DNA from: Prillingera fragicola
Lineage: Eukaryota; Basidiomycota; Tremellomycetes; Trichosporonales; Trichosporonaceae
Direction of reading: 5' to 3'
Length of the DNA stretch: 64,000 nucleotides
NCBI GenBank assembly: GCA_002335605.1
Contig: BEDY01000007.1
Span: forward strand, 930,001-994,000
Position 1 is the first letter of the stretch. Each line of letters begins with the position of its first letter. The translations under genes were made by a program, and so were the position numbers. Shown piece by piece: positions 1 to 10,524 of this stretch. The notes beneath the pieces were generated by a model. It was not told the DNA's origin. It saw nothing but the letters and a program-made list of their open reading frames with translations, and ran no database searches.

Positions 1-746
1 TCACGCACACTGAACGTATGTCGCACTTTCCCCAGTTACTGCTGACAACGCCAGTGTAGGTAGGATTAATGGTGGGTAGGTGCTCATTCCAGCCGCGAGC
101 TGCTGGTGGACCCGCTTCCTGAAGCTTGCCGCCTTGTGGTTCTGTTTGACACTTCATACGCTCAAGACGCCCTGGACATGTCTTTCAAGGCAGGTGAATA
201 TAGTCAACACTGACCTGACTTGGCAGTGGACGTGGGAGAAGCAAGTCGAGGACCCTGCCGCGCTCTCGAAGATGCTCGAGGAGATGGAAGGGACATATCG
301 TTCTCCCTGCGCCAATACAAATGCTGCCATCGCCAGGCTTCAGACCTTCCCATCTGTGGGCGGCGCGTTCAAGGTTGATCTCATGGGCTACAGCAAGAAG
401 TACGACAACATGGCCATCACAGACGTGCTCGTCATCGACGGCTGCCATGGCCAACATTGTGCGGGCGGTCGCACGCCCCATTCATCGGGGAAAGTCAGCA
501 TTCGCGGTGGCATTGGTCAGGTGAGCATCGCCCGCCCTTCGGTTGTTAACCATTTAAAGGCTTTCATTAATGCTCTCCGCCGCTTCCCTCACCCCACCAA
601 CGACACGCTCCTTGTCTCCATGCACGACTGGCTCATCAAGGGCGGCTACGAGGAGCGACCTAAGCTCTCGAGTGTTCACCGTGAGTACAACATCGGGGAG
701 TCGCTGACAGCCAGTCTTTGACCCTCGCAAAAAGTTCATCTTCTAA
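1..746 (+). CDS. Metacaspase-like protein (peptidase C14), catalytic Cys replaced by Ser; 5' part outside window (copy A)
   Basis: The C-terminal part of a type I metacaspase-like gene. Proposed exons are ..1-15, a one-base exon at 55, 93-189, 227-680 and 715-746 (stop TAA 744-746). The spliced product reads RELLVDPLPEACRLVVLFD, which matches the strand of metacaspases that leads into the catalytic DSCHSG. Here the motif is DTSYAQ, so Cys is Ser (154-156) and the next His is Tyr. Downstream, MAITDVLVIDGC and the closing KLSSVH-LFDPRKKF block match the p10-like part of the family. The 190-226 intron starts with GC (GCAGGT), not GT. It is followed by a full tandem paralogue at 1039-2700 with the same intron positions. 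Family knowledge: without the Cys, no canonical peptidase activity is expected; a regulatory or decoy role is inference. The catalytic His exon lies outside the window. Confidence 0.75.
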
Positions 747-1038
747 ATCGGGCGCCGGGTCAGTTTGCTTGTGTGTGGATTCATCTGTACGTGTTTATGT
801 CGCTACCCGGGCCTGGGATGTGAAGGAGTACCTGACAATTCATCTCATTCACACAGTCTCAGTGATGACTAACGAACTGAACCCATGATTGCAGCCCGAC
901 ATCCACTGGCAATCCACGGTCGCACTCATTAAGCCGAGTCTCACGCGCATCAAGGCTGGGATGGTTTTAAGGCGTCCATATTACCTCGACCGCTCACCTC
1001 CTGCTCATTTCTTAGCTCCCATTGCATTTATCACAGCC

Positions 1039-2700
1039 ATGCCTGCAAGGGGGAGTGCCGCACTCTCCCCGCCCCCCTCGGACGAGGACACCGAGTCACC
1101 CCTCCGCCGCTCAACCCGGCCACGATGTTCCCCCAAGCCTGGCCCATACCAGTATCGCGGCTCACCGGCACCCTCCTCGGTCCCCTCTCGTCGCTCTGCC
1201 CCCACAGTCCGCTCAATCTCGAGGGCTGACTCGAGGTTTCCCTCGCCACTTTCCCATGCCTCGTCTCGGATCCCACCCAGCGTTCGGTCCCCGTCAGTAT
1301 ATTCCAGCCGCTCGATGCACTCGCGCTCGAGCATCCCCCGCCGCCGCCTTGGAGAGTCCGAAGCCGGGTCTGGGAGTTCGAGCTTTTACTCGGCCATGGA
1401 TCAATGCACTGGGTTCCAGTACTCGCGCTGTATGTAGCATTCGAGAACAGTGCTAACGACAGGTGACAAGCGGAAGAAAGCCCTGCTCGTGGGTACAGCC
1501 AGTGACGCGGCTCACACCAGATCGGCCTCAACTACCCCGGCACCCGCAACCCGATCAACGGCCACGCGGACGTCGAGGACATGAAGACGCAGCTCATGGG
1601 TGAGTCTTTTTTGTGAGGCGGCTGACGCAGAGACCACCATGGGTTTACGCCACTTTACATTCGTGTACTGAAAGATGGGCCGGGGGTTAGCAGGTATGAG
1701 CCGCCGACTCGGCATAACATTCTTGATGCTATTGCGTGGCTTCGGGCCGATGCGATGAGGGATGACTCTTTGTTTTTCTACTTGTGAGACCGAGGGTCGG
1801 CATCGCTGACTGCGCAGCTCGGGGCATTCCTACTTTGCCAAAGACGATACCCATCAGAGCGAGGATGGCCACGTTTACGGTGGGTTCTTCCCATGGTCTG
1901 AGATCTAGGACTGACACTTCAGGTCTCTGTTCAACCGATTGGGTCAAGGCGGGAATTATTTCTCACAACGAGCGTGAGTGCCTCTGATCATGCCAAGCTG
2001 ACACGAACAGTGTAGGTTCGCTTACAGCGCACGCTGACCCCAGGCGCGAGCTCCTTGTCAAACCACTCCCCATCGCGTGTCGCCTGACCGCAGTCTTCGA
2101 CACCTCGTACGCGCAACAAGCCATGGTCCTTCCCTTTCAAGTACGTACCTCACTCCAACCCATCCTAACCCAAAGTGGACGTGGGAAAAACAAGTCCGCA
2201 ACCCGGATCAGCTCTCGGCCACCCTAGCAAAAATGGCGCAAGCCTACCGCGCACCATGCAAAGACCCCCTGTCGGCGGTGACGACGCTGCAAACTCTCGG
2301 CCCAAAGGTCAAGGACGCGATCAAAGCCGACCTCGGCGGGTATTCGGACCACTACGCGCACATGGCCATCACGGACGTGCTCGTCGTGGACGGGTGCCTC
2401 GGGAGCCAGCTCGCTGGCGGCCGTGTGCCCAAGGGTGTCACTCCTAGCAAGGACGGGCGGGGTGGGGTGGGCCAGGTGGGTTTTGCTCGGGGTGCGTACG
2501 CTGATACGGAGGCGTTTTTGGCGGCGCTGCGAAAGTATCCCCGGCCCACGGGGGGGATGCTGCTCGCGGCCATGTATGACTGGTTGGTTAGGGGTGGGTA
2601 TGATGAGCGTCCGCAGCTTTCGAGTGTTCACAGTGAGTTTGGGGTCGGTGGGTGGTGCTGACGGTTAGTGTTTGACCATGCCAAGCCGTTCTTCTTTTGA
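1039..2700 (+). CDS. Metacaspase-like pseudo-protease, complete, His kept and catalytic Cys lost (copy B)
   Basis: Ten-exon model: 1039-1429, 1463-1488, 1521-1599, 1633-1783, 1818-1879, 1923-1973, 2011 (one base), 2044-2140, 2176-2632, 2669-2700. It gives 448 residues. Residues 1-130 are a Ser/Pro/Arg-rich prodomain as in type I metacaspases. The p20-like region starts with FQYSRCDKRKKALLIGLNYPG. The catalytic His is kept in FSGHS (His219). The Cys site reads VFDTSYAQ, with Ser275 in place of Cys. The acidic DGYDE-type substrate pocket is degraded to DGHVY. The p10-like end has MAITDVLVVDGC and QLSSVHMFDHAKPFF. All introns are 32-43 nt, several with CTGAC near the 3' end. It is a tandem copy of the gene ending at 746. 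The chemistry change is seen directly; loss of protease activity follows from family knowledge. It may be a dominant-negative partner of an active metacaspase elsewhere, which is inference. Confidence 0.82.
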
Positions 2701-2813
2701 GTACAGTTGAGTTGTTAGCTTTCAGTCCTTGTCATAACCGTGAGAGAGAGAGATGCTTCAAATGTGATTGTTTGGTGAGGAGAGTAAATAGATTCTATGG
2801 GTGCTCGCATGTA

Positions 2814-2833
2814 AGAGAGAGAGAGAGAGAGAG
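2814..2833. repeat. GA dinucleotide microsatellite
   Basis: About ten GA units in the intergenic region. It is complementary to the CT tract at 3158-3185, so the two could pair as arms of a hairpin or form triplex DNA. Confidence 0.9.
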
Positions 2834-3154
2834 TGCAACAGTGGACAATTGACAGAGGTACTGGCTGAGGTTAACTTGACTTCCGTGCTCTGCGCTTTAC
2901 ACTGTGACGACAACCAGATAATGTGCACAGTTTGTTTTTTCTGGCCGCACTCTTCAATATTGCATGCCGCAGTTGGAAGAAATTTTGAATGCATGTCTTC
3001 ACAGGACATTTGTGTTGGGCAGGTGCAAGAGACGAGGAGGGACATCCATGGCATCTGCGGCCTGGGTGAGAGGATCGCCAGTGTCTGTGCTGCACACCCA
3101 CCAAAGGACGCGTCGCCACCCAGACATTTTTGGATGATACCACTGGTTCATTCC

Positions 3155-3157
<3 letters not shown>

Positions 3158-3185
<28 letters not shown>
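3158..3185. repeat. CT dinucleotide tract upstream of a start codon
   Basis: Fourteen CT units ending 22 bases before the ATG at 3208. Pyrimidine tracts are common in fungal core promoters and 5' leaders; a promoter role here is inference. Confidence 0.9.
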
Positions 3186-3207
3186 ACCTCCCACCTCTTG
3201 CTCCAAA

Positions 3208-4221
3208 ATGCCAGCCGACAAGACCAAACCCATAAAACCAAAGCCTACAAAGGACACCGCTGCCGACAAGCCCAAACCACGCCGCCGCAAGGCCAAAGGA
3301 CCTACTGCCAACACGACCCCACCAGTGCAGCCTCTCACCAGTCTCCCACCACTTGCCCCCGACCCCCGCACTCAGCAGCACGCAGCCAACACCTCACAGC
3401 CTGCCCCCCGGATGAAACCCTACCACCGTCCAGTTCAACAAACAGCGCCACCCGGCGGCTGGTTCCAGACCAACATTCCCCTTCCGCCACCTCCAGGTCA
3501 GTCTCACTGGAGAGTCCCACCGACCCCAACCCCGTCGATGCCAATGTCGCGCCTCCTCTCCTCCCCACAGCAGCGCGCAGGCTCGACACCGCTCAGCTCC
3601 GCACCTCCGGCCTCGCCATCTAGACCAGCCACCCTGGTGCACACCTCGATCAAAGCCCTGCAAGACGCCACAGCCGCTCTTCGCGAAACGACAAACCAAG
3701 CAGCCCAGTGGTCCGTGCACCGCGGCGCCGAGCTCACAGCCGAAGCGACAAGCCGCACCCGCCAGCTCCGCCAGCTCGAAGCCCAGTATGCCGCGCTCTA
3801 CGACGTGCATCTCCGGCAGGGCGCCGAGGTGCGCAGGCTTGGGGCGGAGAATGCTGCCCTGCGGAACGATAACGCTCGCCTGGCTCGTGGTACTGTCATG
3901 GTTTCTGGGCGTGAGAGAGAGCAGGAAGAGTTTGACCGGCTGCTGAGGGAGCACACTACCATGGGCAGCGGGGAGGGGGTAGGCGGGAATGCGCATGTGG
4001 GGGAGGCGTCTCTCGGTGGTGGTGGTTCCCAGAATCTTCTCGAGAGCGCACACCCCGGCCACGCCAGCCACACGGGCTCTGCGACTCAGTTCTCATCAAC
4101 TATACCGAACAACAGCTTCAAGGGACATGGTGTGGCTGCCAGTAAATTCCTTCCGAATGGGCTGTCGACCTCGCTGCCCACCGAGCACTCGTCCCCCCCA
4201 ACGGGCCAAGACATGACTTAG
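3208..4221 (+). CDS. Hypothetical Pro/Ala-rich protein with central coiled coil
   Basis: Single-exon ORF of 337 residues. The ATG at 3208 follows a CT-rich leader and an AAA context; an upstream in-frame ATG at 3130 would translate the CT tract as Ser-Leu repeats and is less likely. Residues 1-25 are Lys-rich (nuclear-localisation-like KPKPRRRKAKG). Residues 30-150 are Pro/Thr/Ser-rich and disordered. From about residue 150 to 265 there is a likely coiled coil (IKALQDATAALRETTNQAA, then LRQLEAQYAALYDVH and LGAENAALRNDNARLA). The last 70 residues are Gly/Ser-rich. The spacing of the AENAALRNDNARL segment recalls a leucine-zipper-like region, but a basic bZIP region is not obvious directly before it. 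No family recognised. Its 3' neighbour is a long gene-poor gap. Confidence 0.65.
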   Translation: MPADKTKPIKPKPTKDTAADKPKPRRRKAKGPTANTTPPVQPLTSLPPLAPDPRTQQHAANTSQPAPRMKPYHRPVQQTAPPGGWFQTNIPLPPPPGQSHWRVPPTPTPSMPMSRLLSSPQQRAGSTPLSSAPPASPSRPATLVHTSIKALQDATAALRETTNQAAQWSVHRGAELTAEATSRTRQLRQLEAQYAALYDVHLRQGAEVRRLGAENAALRNDNARLARGTVMVSGREREQEEFDRLLREHTTMGSGEGVGGNAHVGEASLGGGGSQNLLESAHPGHASHTGSATQFSSTIPNNSFKGHGVAASKFLPNGLSTSLPTEHSSPPTGQDMT

Positions 4222-5548
4222 CTTTCTCAGCCACACCACTCTCTACCCCGTCTCTTCCAGAGCCTTCGCCTCAAGAACATGCCCTTCAACTCGCAGAATC
4301 GATTTCAGCGTGTGTAGCCATGCCCCATGCCCCATGCCCCGCTCCGCACAATAGTGCCGATGTGCCAAGAGCGATAAAGTGAGTTCTACTCGTCAGCTCG
4401 TCCAAGTCTAGAACGCCGATGGCAGGCGAGTGCCAGATTGCGACACTCGAGGGACACTCGAGAAAACAATACTATTATGATGTTTACAGTATGTAGCAGA
4501 ACACGCAATGTATCAAATGGAGAAGCAACATACTTACGGCCGTTGCTGCATAGCCCGCTCGAGGACTAGTGGGCAAAGAGGGGGAGAGTTTATCCAGATT
4601 CTCCGAGTTCACCCATTCGATCTGGCTTCGAGGCCCAAAGCCTGAAGGAGCGCCGTCATCCATTGGATGAGAATTGTCGCAAATGCTCAAATTTGCACAA
4701 AATGTAGCTGAGACAGCAGGGAATTGTATCATCTAGGTCTGACTGTGCAGCGGAGGATGGTTGGAGAGATATGGTCGATGGAGATGGGTCGTTTGGTAGG
4801 CAGTGGCAGCAAGCTGCGGGTCGTGAGGCGTTGCGCGCCGGGTTGCACGATTGTGGAGCAAAGCCCTGGCGCAAGGGTGACAGCATGCAAATGACTAGAT
4901 TATATATGTAGGGGTGTAGTGGAGCTTGCATGCATATGAAAGGAGAAGGGAATTGGGGTTTGAGGACACCAACAGTTTGTAAAAAGCCAAGAAGTACCTC
5001 AGAACCAAACAAAGTCCGTTGTTGACAAAGTGGAGGTCGTCCGTATCCACGTCGGACCAGCGGGCTTGAGCAACGTCCTTCATCACCCCTCCGCGTCTGA
5101 GGTGCGTGTATTGTTCATGGTGCACACAACACACCCATTCAGCCCCCCATCCACTCCAGCTCCGGTCCGGTTTGCATGCATGCAGGGTGAATCCATTAAT
5201 ACGGCCCAGCTGCGAACAATACGCCTCTCCCTCGCCGGAGCAGACCTCGCACCACTTCCCACTTGCCATAGTATGTACACATAGCCTTGATAATATCTAC
5301 ATCAGTACATTTTGTTCAAGATCAACTCGTAGACCAGCGAAGGCTCCCACCCAGCCACCCGATTCAACAACGCTCCACTTCCTTCTCGCTGTCGCCGTCG
5401 GGCCCTCCCCAACAGCGCTCCTCGACAGCTGGCAGTCGCGCACCGACCTATACCCAAATTCAAGACCGGGTTCACCGAAGATACACCGCCAAATACTATT
5501 CAGCCTCCACCCGACACAGTTCAAGTCACCAACGGGGCCACTGCAAGA
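4222..5548. other. Gene-poor stretch with a possible cryptic minus-strand gene
   Basis: No confident gene. At 4318-4340 the heptamer ATGCCCC is repeated in tandem, and at 4442-4463 GACACTCGAG occurs twice. On the minus strand, fragments that read like protein occur at about 5269-5010 (with CEVCSGEGEA and ARWSDVDTDDLHF) and 4675-4540 (QIEWVNSENLDKLSP, followed by a good GTAAGT donor). They could be exons of one spliced gene, but I could not join them into one frame. Confidence 0.3.
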
Positions 5549-5845
5549 ATGACCAAACCGGCAAAGTATCGTGAAGTAGTCCAAATCTTGGCAAAGAACG
5601 GTTTGGTACAGCACCGCCGCCGCGGCTCGCACGCGACCTGGATAGACTCTGCTGCGGTCTTGACCCCATTCACCATCCACACCCACAAGGTCTATGTTAA
5701 TCCTGCCACGGTTTGCGAGTTGAAAATGCTGTTGAAGATTGTGCCGGATACTGTACTTGGTAGTTACTATGGTGGAATGTGCATTGCAGTTGAGATGGAA
5801 TTAGTTGCTAGGCCATTGCTTTCTTCGTCGTCTTCTACAGTTTGA
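5549..5845 (+). CDS. HicA-like small protein (YcfA/HicA mRNA interferase fold)
   Basis: Single-exon ORF of 98 residues starting at ATG 5549. The layout is that of bacterial HicA: a first helix YREVVQILAKNGL, a basic strand QHRRR, the hallmark G-S-H with His28 (the catalytic His in HicA), a second strand with FTIHTHKVYVN, and a last helix TVCELKMLLKIV. HicA proteins are small dsRBD-fold ribonucleases that are the toxin half of HicAB toxin-antitoxin pairs in bacteria and archaea. No HicB-like antitoxin is visible nearby. The 35-residue C-terminal tail ending in Ser repeats is longer than usual for HicA. In a eukaryotic genome this suggests an old lateral transfer or a domesticated RNA-binding domain; both are inference. 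Weak sequence similarity judged by eye only. Confidence 0.55.
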   Translation: MTKPAKYREVVQILAKNGLVQHRRRGSHATWIDSAAVLTPFTIHTHKVYVNPATVCELKMLLKIVPDTVLGSYYGGMCIAVEMELVARPLLSSSSSTV

Positions 5846-6213
5846 TTCATAGAGAAAGCGGCTCTGGGTCGACATGGGAGTAGGACTAACCCTCCATCGT
5901 TCATAAGCTCTGCTGTAATCACACACCGTGGTGTACACAATGCTAACCAAGCACACAGCTCCCAGCTTTTTCTTTATACCCGCCGTCGCCTCGTGTGAAA
6001 GGCGCTCGTCATATCAAGGAATATGCATCACTCACGCAACCAGTCGTGGAGCCAAACACCTCACTCATCACTCTCCCATCACAGTCTAAAAACGCCTCTC
6101 AGTGAGATCTCATCACTCTTTGAAGCTTGCATGTCTCAGACTAGCTCATGCGACAATGGGAGGCGTATATGAAGACCCGATCTCTCATGCGCTGGCCAGG
6201 TCTCGAAGCTACC
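5846..6213. other. Intergenic, nothing recognised
   Basis: No coding, RNA or repeat signal seen. It should contain the terminator of the HicA-like gene and the promoter of the gene at 6214. Confidence 0.5.
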
Positions 6214-8074
6214 ATGGCAATGGCAAAGACGATCAAGGGCCGCTGGAGCAAGTCCAAGAAAGGTGGGTCTGAGTTTCAGGAGGCCCGACTGATGGGTCAG
6301 CCGGCAAGGGCAAGAAACGCAACGACAAGACCAATATCTCGTCAAAGAGCCAAGCAGATACCGTCTTCCATGCAAGTTGTACGGCCCCGGTGATCAACCG
6401 TCCGCGTCGGTCCTGGATGGTTCGTATAGTTAGTAAACTGGCCCGCAAATTGGGCCACAAGTCTACCCGCACCAAGTCTGTCTCAATGACCAAGTCGGGC
6501 CGGAAGTCGAGTCGCAAGTCTGCTCCCACTAAGCCGATCGTAATAATCACGCCTTCCACGCCATTGATGACTTCTGCACGTCTCATCCCAGTAGATGCCG
6601 CCTCGGGTCATACGTCGCCCAGCGGCAGCATGGAGTCGTTCGTCACTGCTTCTTCCGACTTTGGGTCGCCGGAGACTGTCCTTGATGTCGTGGGGGAGGA
6701 GCCGTACGAGATGGATTTTGGCCAGGTGGATATCGGTGATGAGCTTGCTCGTGCTGGCAGCCGCTCCGGAGGTAACGCCGAGGACAGCGACTCCGAGCTT
6801 CCCAGTGAGGACAGTCTCAGCTCAGCGTCTGAGAATGGCACGACCATCGAGCCCGGCAAGGTCCCCGACAAGCTCGCCGTCATAACAATCCGACGCAAGC
6901 CCGTCCCCTCGTACCTTCTCGAGGACGTCGACGGCAACGCTGCAGTAAAACGGACACTCGCAGCCTTCACCGACGCGTCCGTCACAATGTTACAGTCACT
7001 GCGGGCTAAGCACGAGCATCTGAAGAGTCGAAAGACTACAACGCGGCTCTAGAGACTGAACTCGCCAAAGTGCAGAAACAGCTCGAGGCTGAAAAAGCCG
7101 CGCGCACGACTGCCGAGGAGATGCAGCTCGAGCACCGCCTACGGGCCGGTCAGCTGCAGCGAGCGCGGGAGGCGGCTGAGGCGGCGTGGGCGCGGCGGGA
7201 GGAGCGTGTCTTGCAAGCCGAGTCTGAGCGCGACGCGGCCATCAAGGCGCGGGACGAGGTTGTCAAAGCTCTTGATCAGCTCATTGACGAGTCGTATCTT
7301 GCCGTCCAGGAATTGACGGACACCAACACGCGGCTGGAGCGTGAGAATGACGCGCTGGAAGAGTACAACGAAGCGCTGGAGGACGAAAACGTTACTCTCA
7401 TCGCGGACAGGAAGGTGTACGCTGCCTACAAGGAGTATGCCGAGAGCGAGCTCGCGCGCCAGCGGACGCGGATCAACCACCTTGTGCGTGCTGTTGGGAA
7501 CCGGGGGGAGAGGGTGCGGATGTTGATGCTGGAGGCGCATGGGGTGGGGCTGGAGTTGGAGTGCAGTAACAGCGCGGTCGTGTTTCCGAGCTTGTTTCCT
7601 GTGTCCCTTGATGGGAGGGATGGGGAGAGGTTGGAGGCTATTGAGGAGGAGGGGGAGGATGAGGGAACGTCTGTCAAGGCGGAAGGAGAGGCTATCACCA
7701 AGTCGGACGGAGAGCAAGACCAGACCGATGCCCCTGTCGAAGACAAGAGGAACGACGCGTGGGATTCTCAAGCCGACGACGATGTTGCGCACTGTCCCAC
7801 CCCCTCGCCATCACCACCATTCTTGCTGGAGCCCGCACCGCCTTCACCATTTTCCTTACCACACGCAGGCTGCAGCTCGCCCAATGAGCACTGCTTCACT
7901 GTGATGGCCTCCAAGTTGGTGCGAGTCGCCATCAACAGCAGCGTAGACACGGAACAAGTCACGCGTTCGGCGCACCGGGATTGCTTTCTTGTGGACGAGT
8001 TTGGCGATGCGGACATGTCGACCCAGGGGACTGGGGAAAGCGATGGGCCTGGTAGCGACACGCCGGATTTATAG
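6214..8074 (+). CDS. Hypothetical coiled-coil protein with basic N-terminus
   Basis: Three-exon model: 6214-6262, 6301-6980, 7028-8074, giving 591 residues. The first exon encodes a short Lys-rich start and joins to GKGKKRNDK through a 38-nt intron. Residues 1-120 are very basic (SKLARKLGHKSTRTKS). The middle is acidic and Ser-rich (EDSDSELPSEDSLSS). From about residue 245 to 425 there is a strong coiled coil (LETELAKVQKQLEAEKAA through LERENDALEEYNEALEDEN). The C-terminus is acidic and Ser/Pro-rich. The second intron (6981-7027) has a weak donor, GTCACA, but is the only donor/acceptor pair found that restores frame; otherwise a one-base frameshift lies between 7010 and 7050. No family recognised; a cytoskeletal or scaffold role is only a guess from the coiled coil. 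Confidence 0.6.
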
Positions 8075-8840
8075 TCCACCGACTCAAGCATGCACCGCGA
8101 AAGGTGGGCTACGCCCCTCAGCACCGGGCAGCATGGGGGTGATCAGCTGGAAGCAGCCATGTAGCTCGTAGCGAAGGAGCAGGAAGGGTCTGAGCAGGCT
8201 GTGGTAGCTCACAGACGCTGAGTGGCCTGATCTCCTGCAGGGAGCTATCGGAGCGGCCTCAGAAGTCTGGGCCAAGCCTTGTGGAGTCTTGTAGACAGGT
8301 TGCGTTAGAAGGGACGTACTACGTATGCAATGTTCTTGAGCTTCCGGTCAGCGTGCATACCCCTCTGTATGTGTGTCCAGTAATGTTTGCTGGCTCGTTG
8401 TGGTCATGACATGACTATCGATGACTATTTACCCGTCAAGAGATAGAAATCAGGCAGGAGAGTTTATCCGGATATACCCCGACCCTCGATCCCATCCATC
8501 CATCCCAGCCATCTGCCCTCCATCTCCCCTTCGCCTATTCATCCTTGCAGCTCTAGCCGACCGAGATAAGAGTCCACAACCCATGCGGACACACTCATGC
8601 GGGGGACCAGCACCTCAGCGACTCCCAATACGGTCGACAGCCATGGACAACTAGCGCAAGGTACCTATTCAAACCTTCAATTCTTGCTCGGTGGGCAGAA
8701 CATTGCTCTTTCAGGCTAGAGTGACTATGCCGTCATGCTGCATGATCTCAAGGTCGAGGCTGCGAGCATCGGCTGCCTGATGATATAAGAACGAGCCATG
8801 TACGTGTGCAGGTACTGTTTCTCCCAGTCGTCGCCAAAGC
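8075..8840. other. Intergenic, nothing recognised
   Basis: No gene, repeat or RNA signal recognised in this 766-base stretch. Several short ORFs on both strands lack protein-like composition. Confidence 0.5.
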
Positions 8841-10524
8841 ATGAAGGCATCCCTCGCCCTCCTCCCACTAGCGGCCGCCGCAGCGGTCCCCAACCTCGAG
8901 CAACGGGCCAACACCTCCGCCCAAGTCATAATCCTCGGCGGGGGCATAGCGGGCATCTCCCTAGCCCGCTCCCTCGTGACCGAGCACAACATCGCGGACA
9001 TTCTCCTGCTCGAAGCGCGCGACGAGCTCGGCGGCCGCGCACACACGGATTCCCTCCAGGACGCGGAAGGCGGGAGCGTCACTGTCGAGCGCGGGTGTAA
9101 CTGGATCCAAGGGCCGGGGAAGGAGGTCATCTCCGAGCTGGCTATCAAGTGGGGGCTCAAGACTGCCGTGTCCAACTATACGGACGCGGCGTGGTTTGAG
9201 GGGCTTGGTGTTGAGGCCGATGGGAAGCGTGGCCGGTTTCTGGGCGGAGAGGAGAGGGAGGCGTTCATGTCCGGATATGACAACTTTCTCGACAACGCCC
9301 CTGGATACTCTGGTATGTTCCTTTTCTGGATGGGGTGGGAGCTGACGGAAGACTGGAGGGCAAACAACTCGCTCGTGGACATTAGCGTACGCGTTGCGAC
9401 GTCGATCATGGACTGGATCCCTGTGAATGCGCTGCAGTGGGCGTACGAGTACGTCAATGTTGATTTCCTGTTCGCGCAGCCTCCCGCCGTCTGCAGCTTT
9501 GCCAATGCGTTTGGGCAGGAGGCTGGTATTGGCGAGGACAAGGACGACTTTGTTATTGACCAGCGGTGAGTGCCAGAGCCTGGGAGTTGCAGACGGCAGT
9601 GGGTTCAAGTACATCTTTGTCCAGGAGGCGCGCGAGCTGTTTGGGCAGAATTTAGAGGACAAGCGGCTGCACCTCTCCACCACCGTTCGGGACATCAACT
9701 ACTCTGCTGCGTCCACGGGCGGGGACATTGTCGTGACCACAACCGATGGCCAAACCTTTTCAGCCCCGCACGTCGTGTCAACTTTCAGCGTCGGTGTGCT
9801 CCAAAATCAGGATGTGCACTTTACCCCGCAGCTCCCAGACTGGAAAAAGGAAGCCATCTTCACCTTTGGTATGGCCACGTACCAAAAGATCTTTCTCGTC
9901 TTCCCGACGCAATTCTGGGGCCAAGAGCAGTATACAATGTATGCCGACCCAGACCAGCGCGGCCGCTACACTGTCTGGCAGAACATCAACGCACCCACTT
10001 TTCTGCCCCAAGGCACCGCCCAAAACGTCCTCATGGTGACTGCCATCGACGACTTTGCGCGGCGCAACGAGGAGCTCTCGGACGCAGAGATCCAGGAAGA
10101 AGTCTTTGCAGTCCTGCAGGAAATGTACGGCCCCTCCATCCCCAAGCCCACGGACATACTCGTGCCGCGCTGGACACTCGACCCGCTCTACCGCGGCTCA
10201 TACTCCAACTGGCCCCTCGGCGCGCTGGACCAGCATCACGACAACCTCGCGCAGCCCGTGGGCGCGGGCAAGACGTGGCTGCACTTTAGCGGGGAGGCTA
10301 TGAGCGACGAAATGTTTGGCTACGTGCAAGGGGCGTGGGATGAGGGTCTCAATTCTGCAGCGACTGTGGCGGCGTGCTTGAAAGGAGCGTGCCCAGCCGC
10401 GCAGGCTTATGAGGCCGTCACGACTTGTGCGCAGACGGCGACCGACTTGCTGCGTCGGGGGGCGTCGCAGAGTAAGCGTATGCTGGCGCGTAGGGGCGGG
10501 CGTGCGACTAGAGTGGGGAAGTGA
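8841..10524 (+). CDS. Secreted FAD-dependent amine/polyamine oxidase
   Basis: Two exons, 8841-9565 and 9600-10524, joined by a 34-nt intron to give DQR-GFKYIF and 549 residues. The first 16 residues are a signal peptide (MKASLALLPLAAAAAV). The FAD-binding motif is ILGGGIAGISLA at residues 31-42, followed by the GG-doublet GGRAHT typical of flavin monoamine and polyamine oxidases. WIQGPG follows the GCN, and the C-terminal FAD-contact region has LHFSGEAMSDEMFGYVQGAWDEG. This family oxidises polyamines or other amines to aldehydes with H2O2 release; the signal peptide points to action outside the cell or in the secretory pathway. The C-terminal 60 residues are a basic, Cys-containing tail beyond the usual domain. 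Exact substrate cannot be told from sequence. Confidence 0.88.

Larger units (their letters stand above)
2701..3207. other. Intergenic region between metacaspase-like copy B and the 3208 gene
   Basis: No coding signal recognised. It holds a GA dinucleotide tract and a CT tract that directly precedes the start codon at 3208 and is probably in that gene's 5' leader. Confidence 0.6.

Noticed and set aside
2011..2015. Five-base microexon TGTAG in both metacaspase-like copies
   Set aside because: It does not keep the reading frame; the one-base exon T does, and matches the family alignment without gaps.
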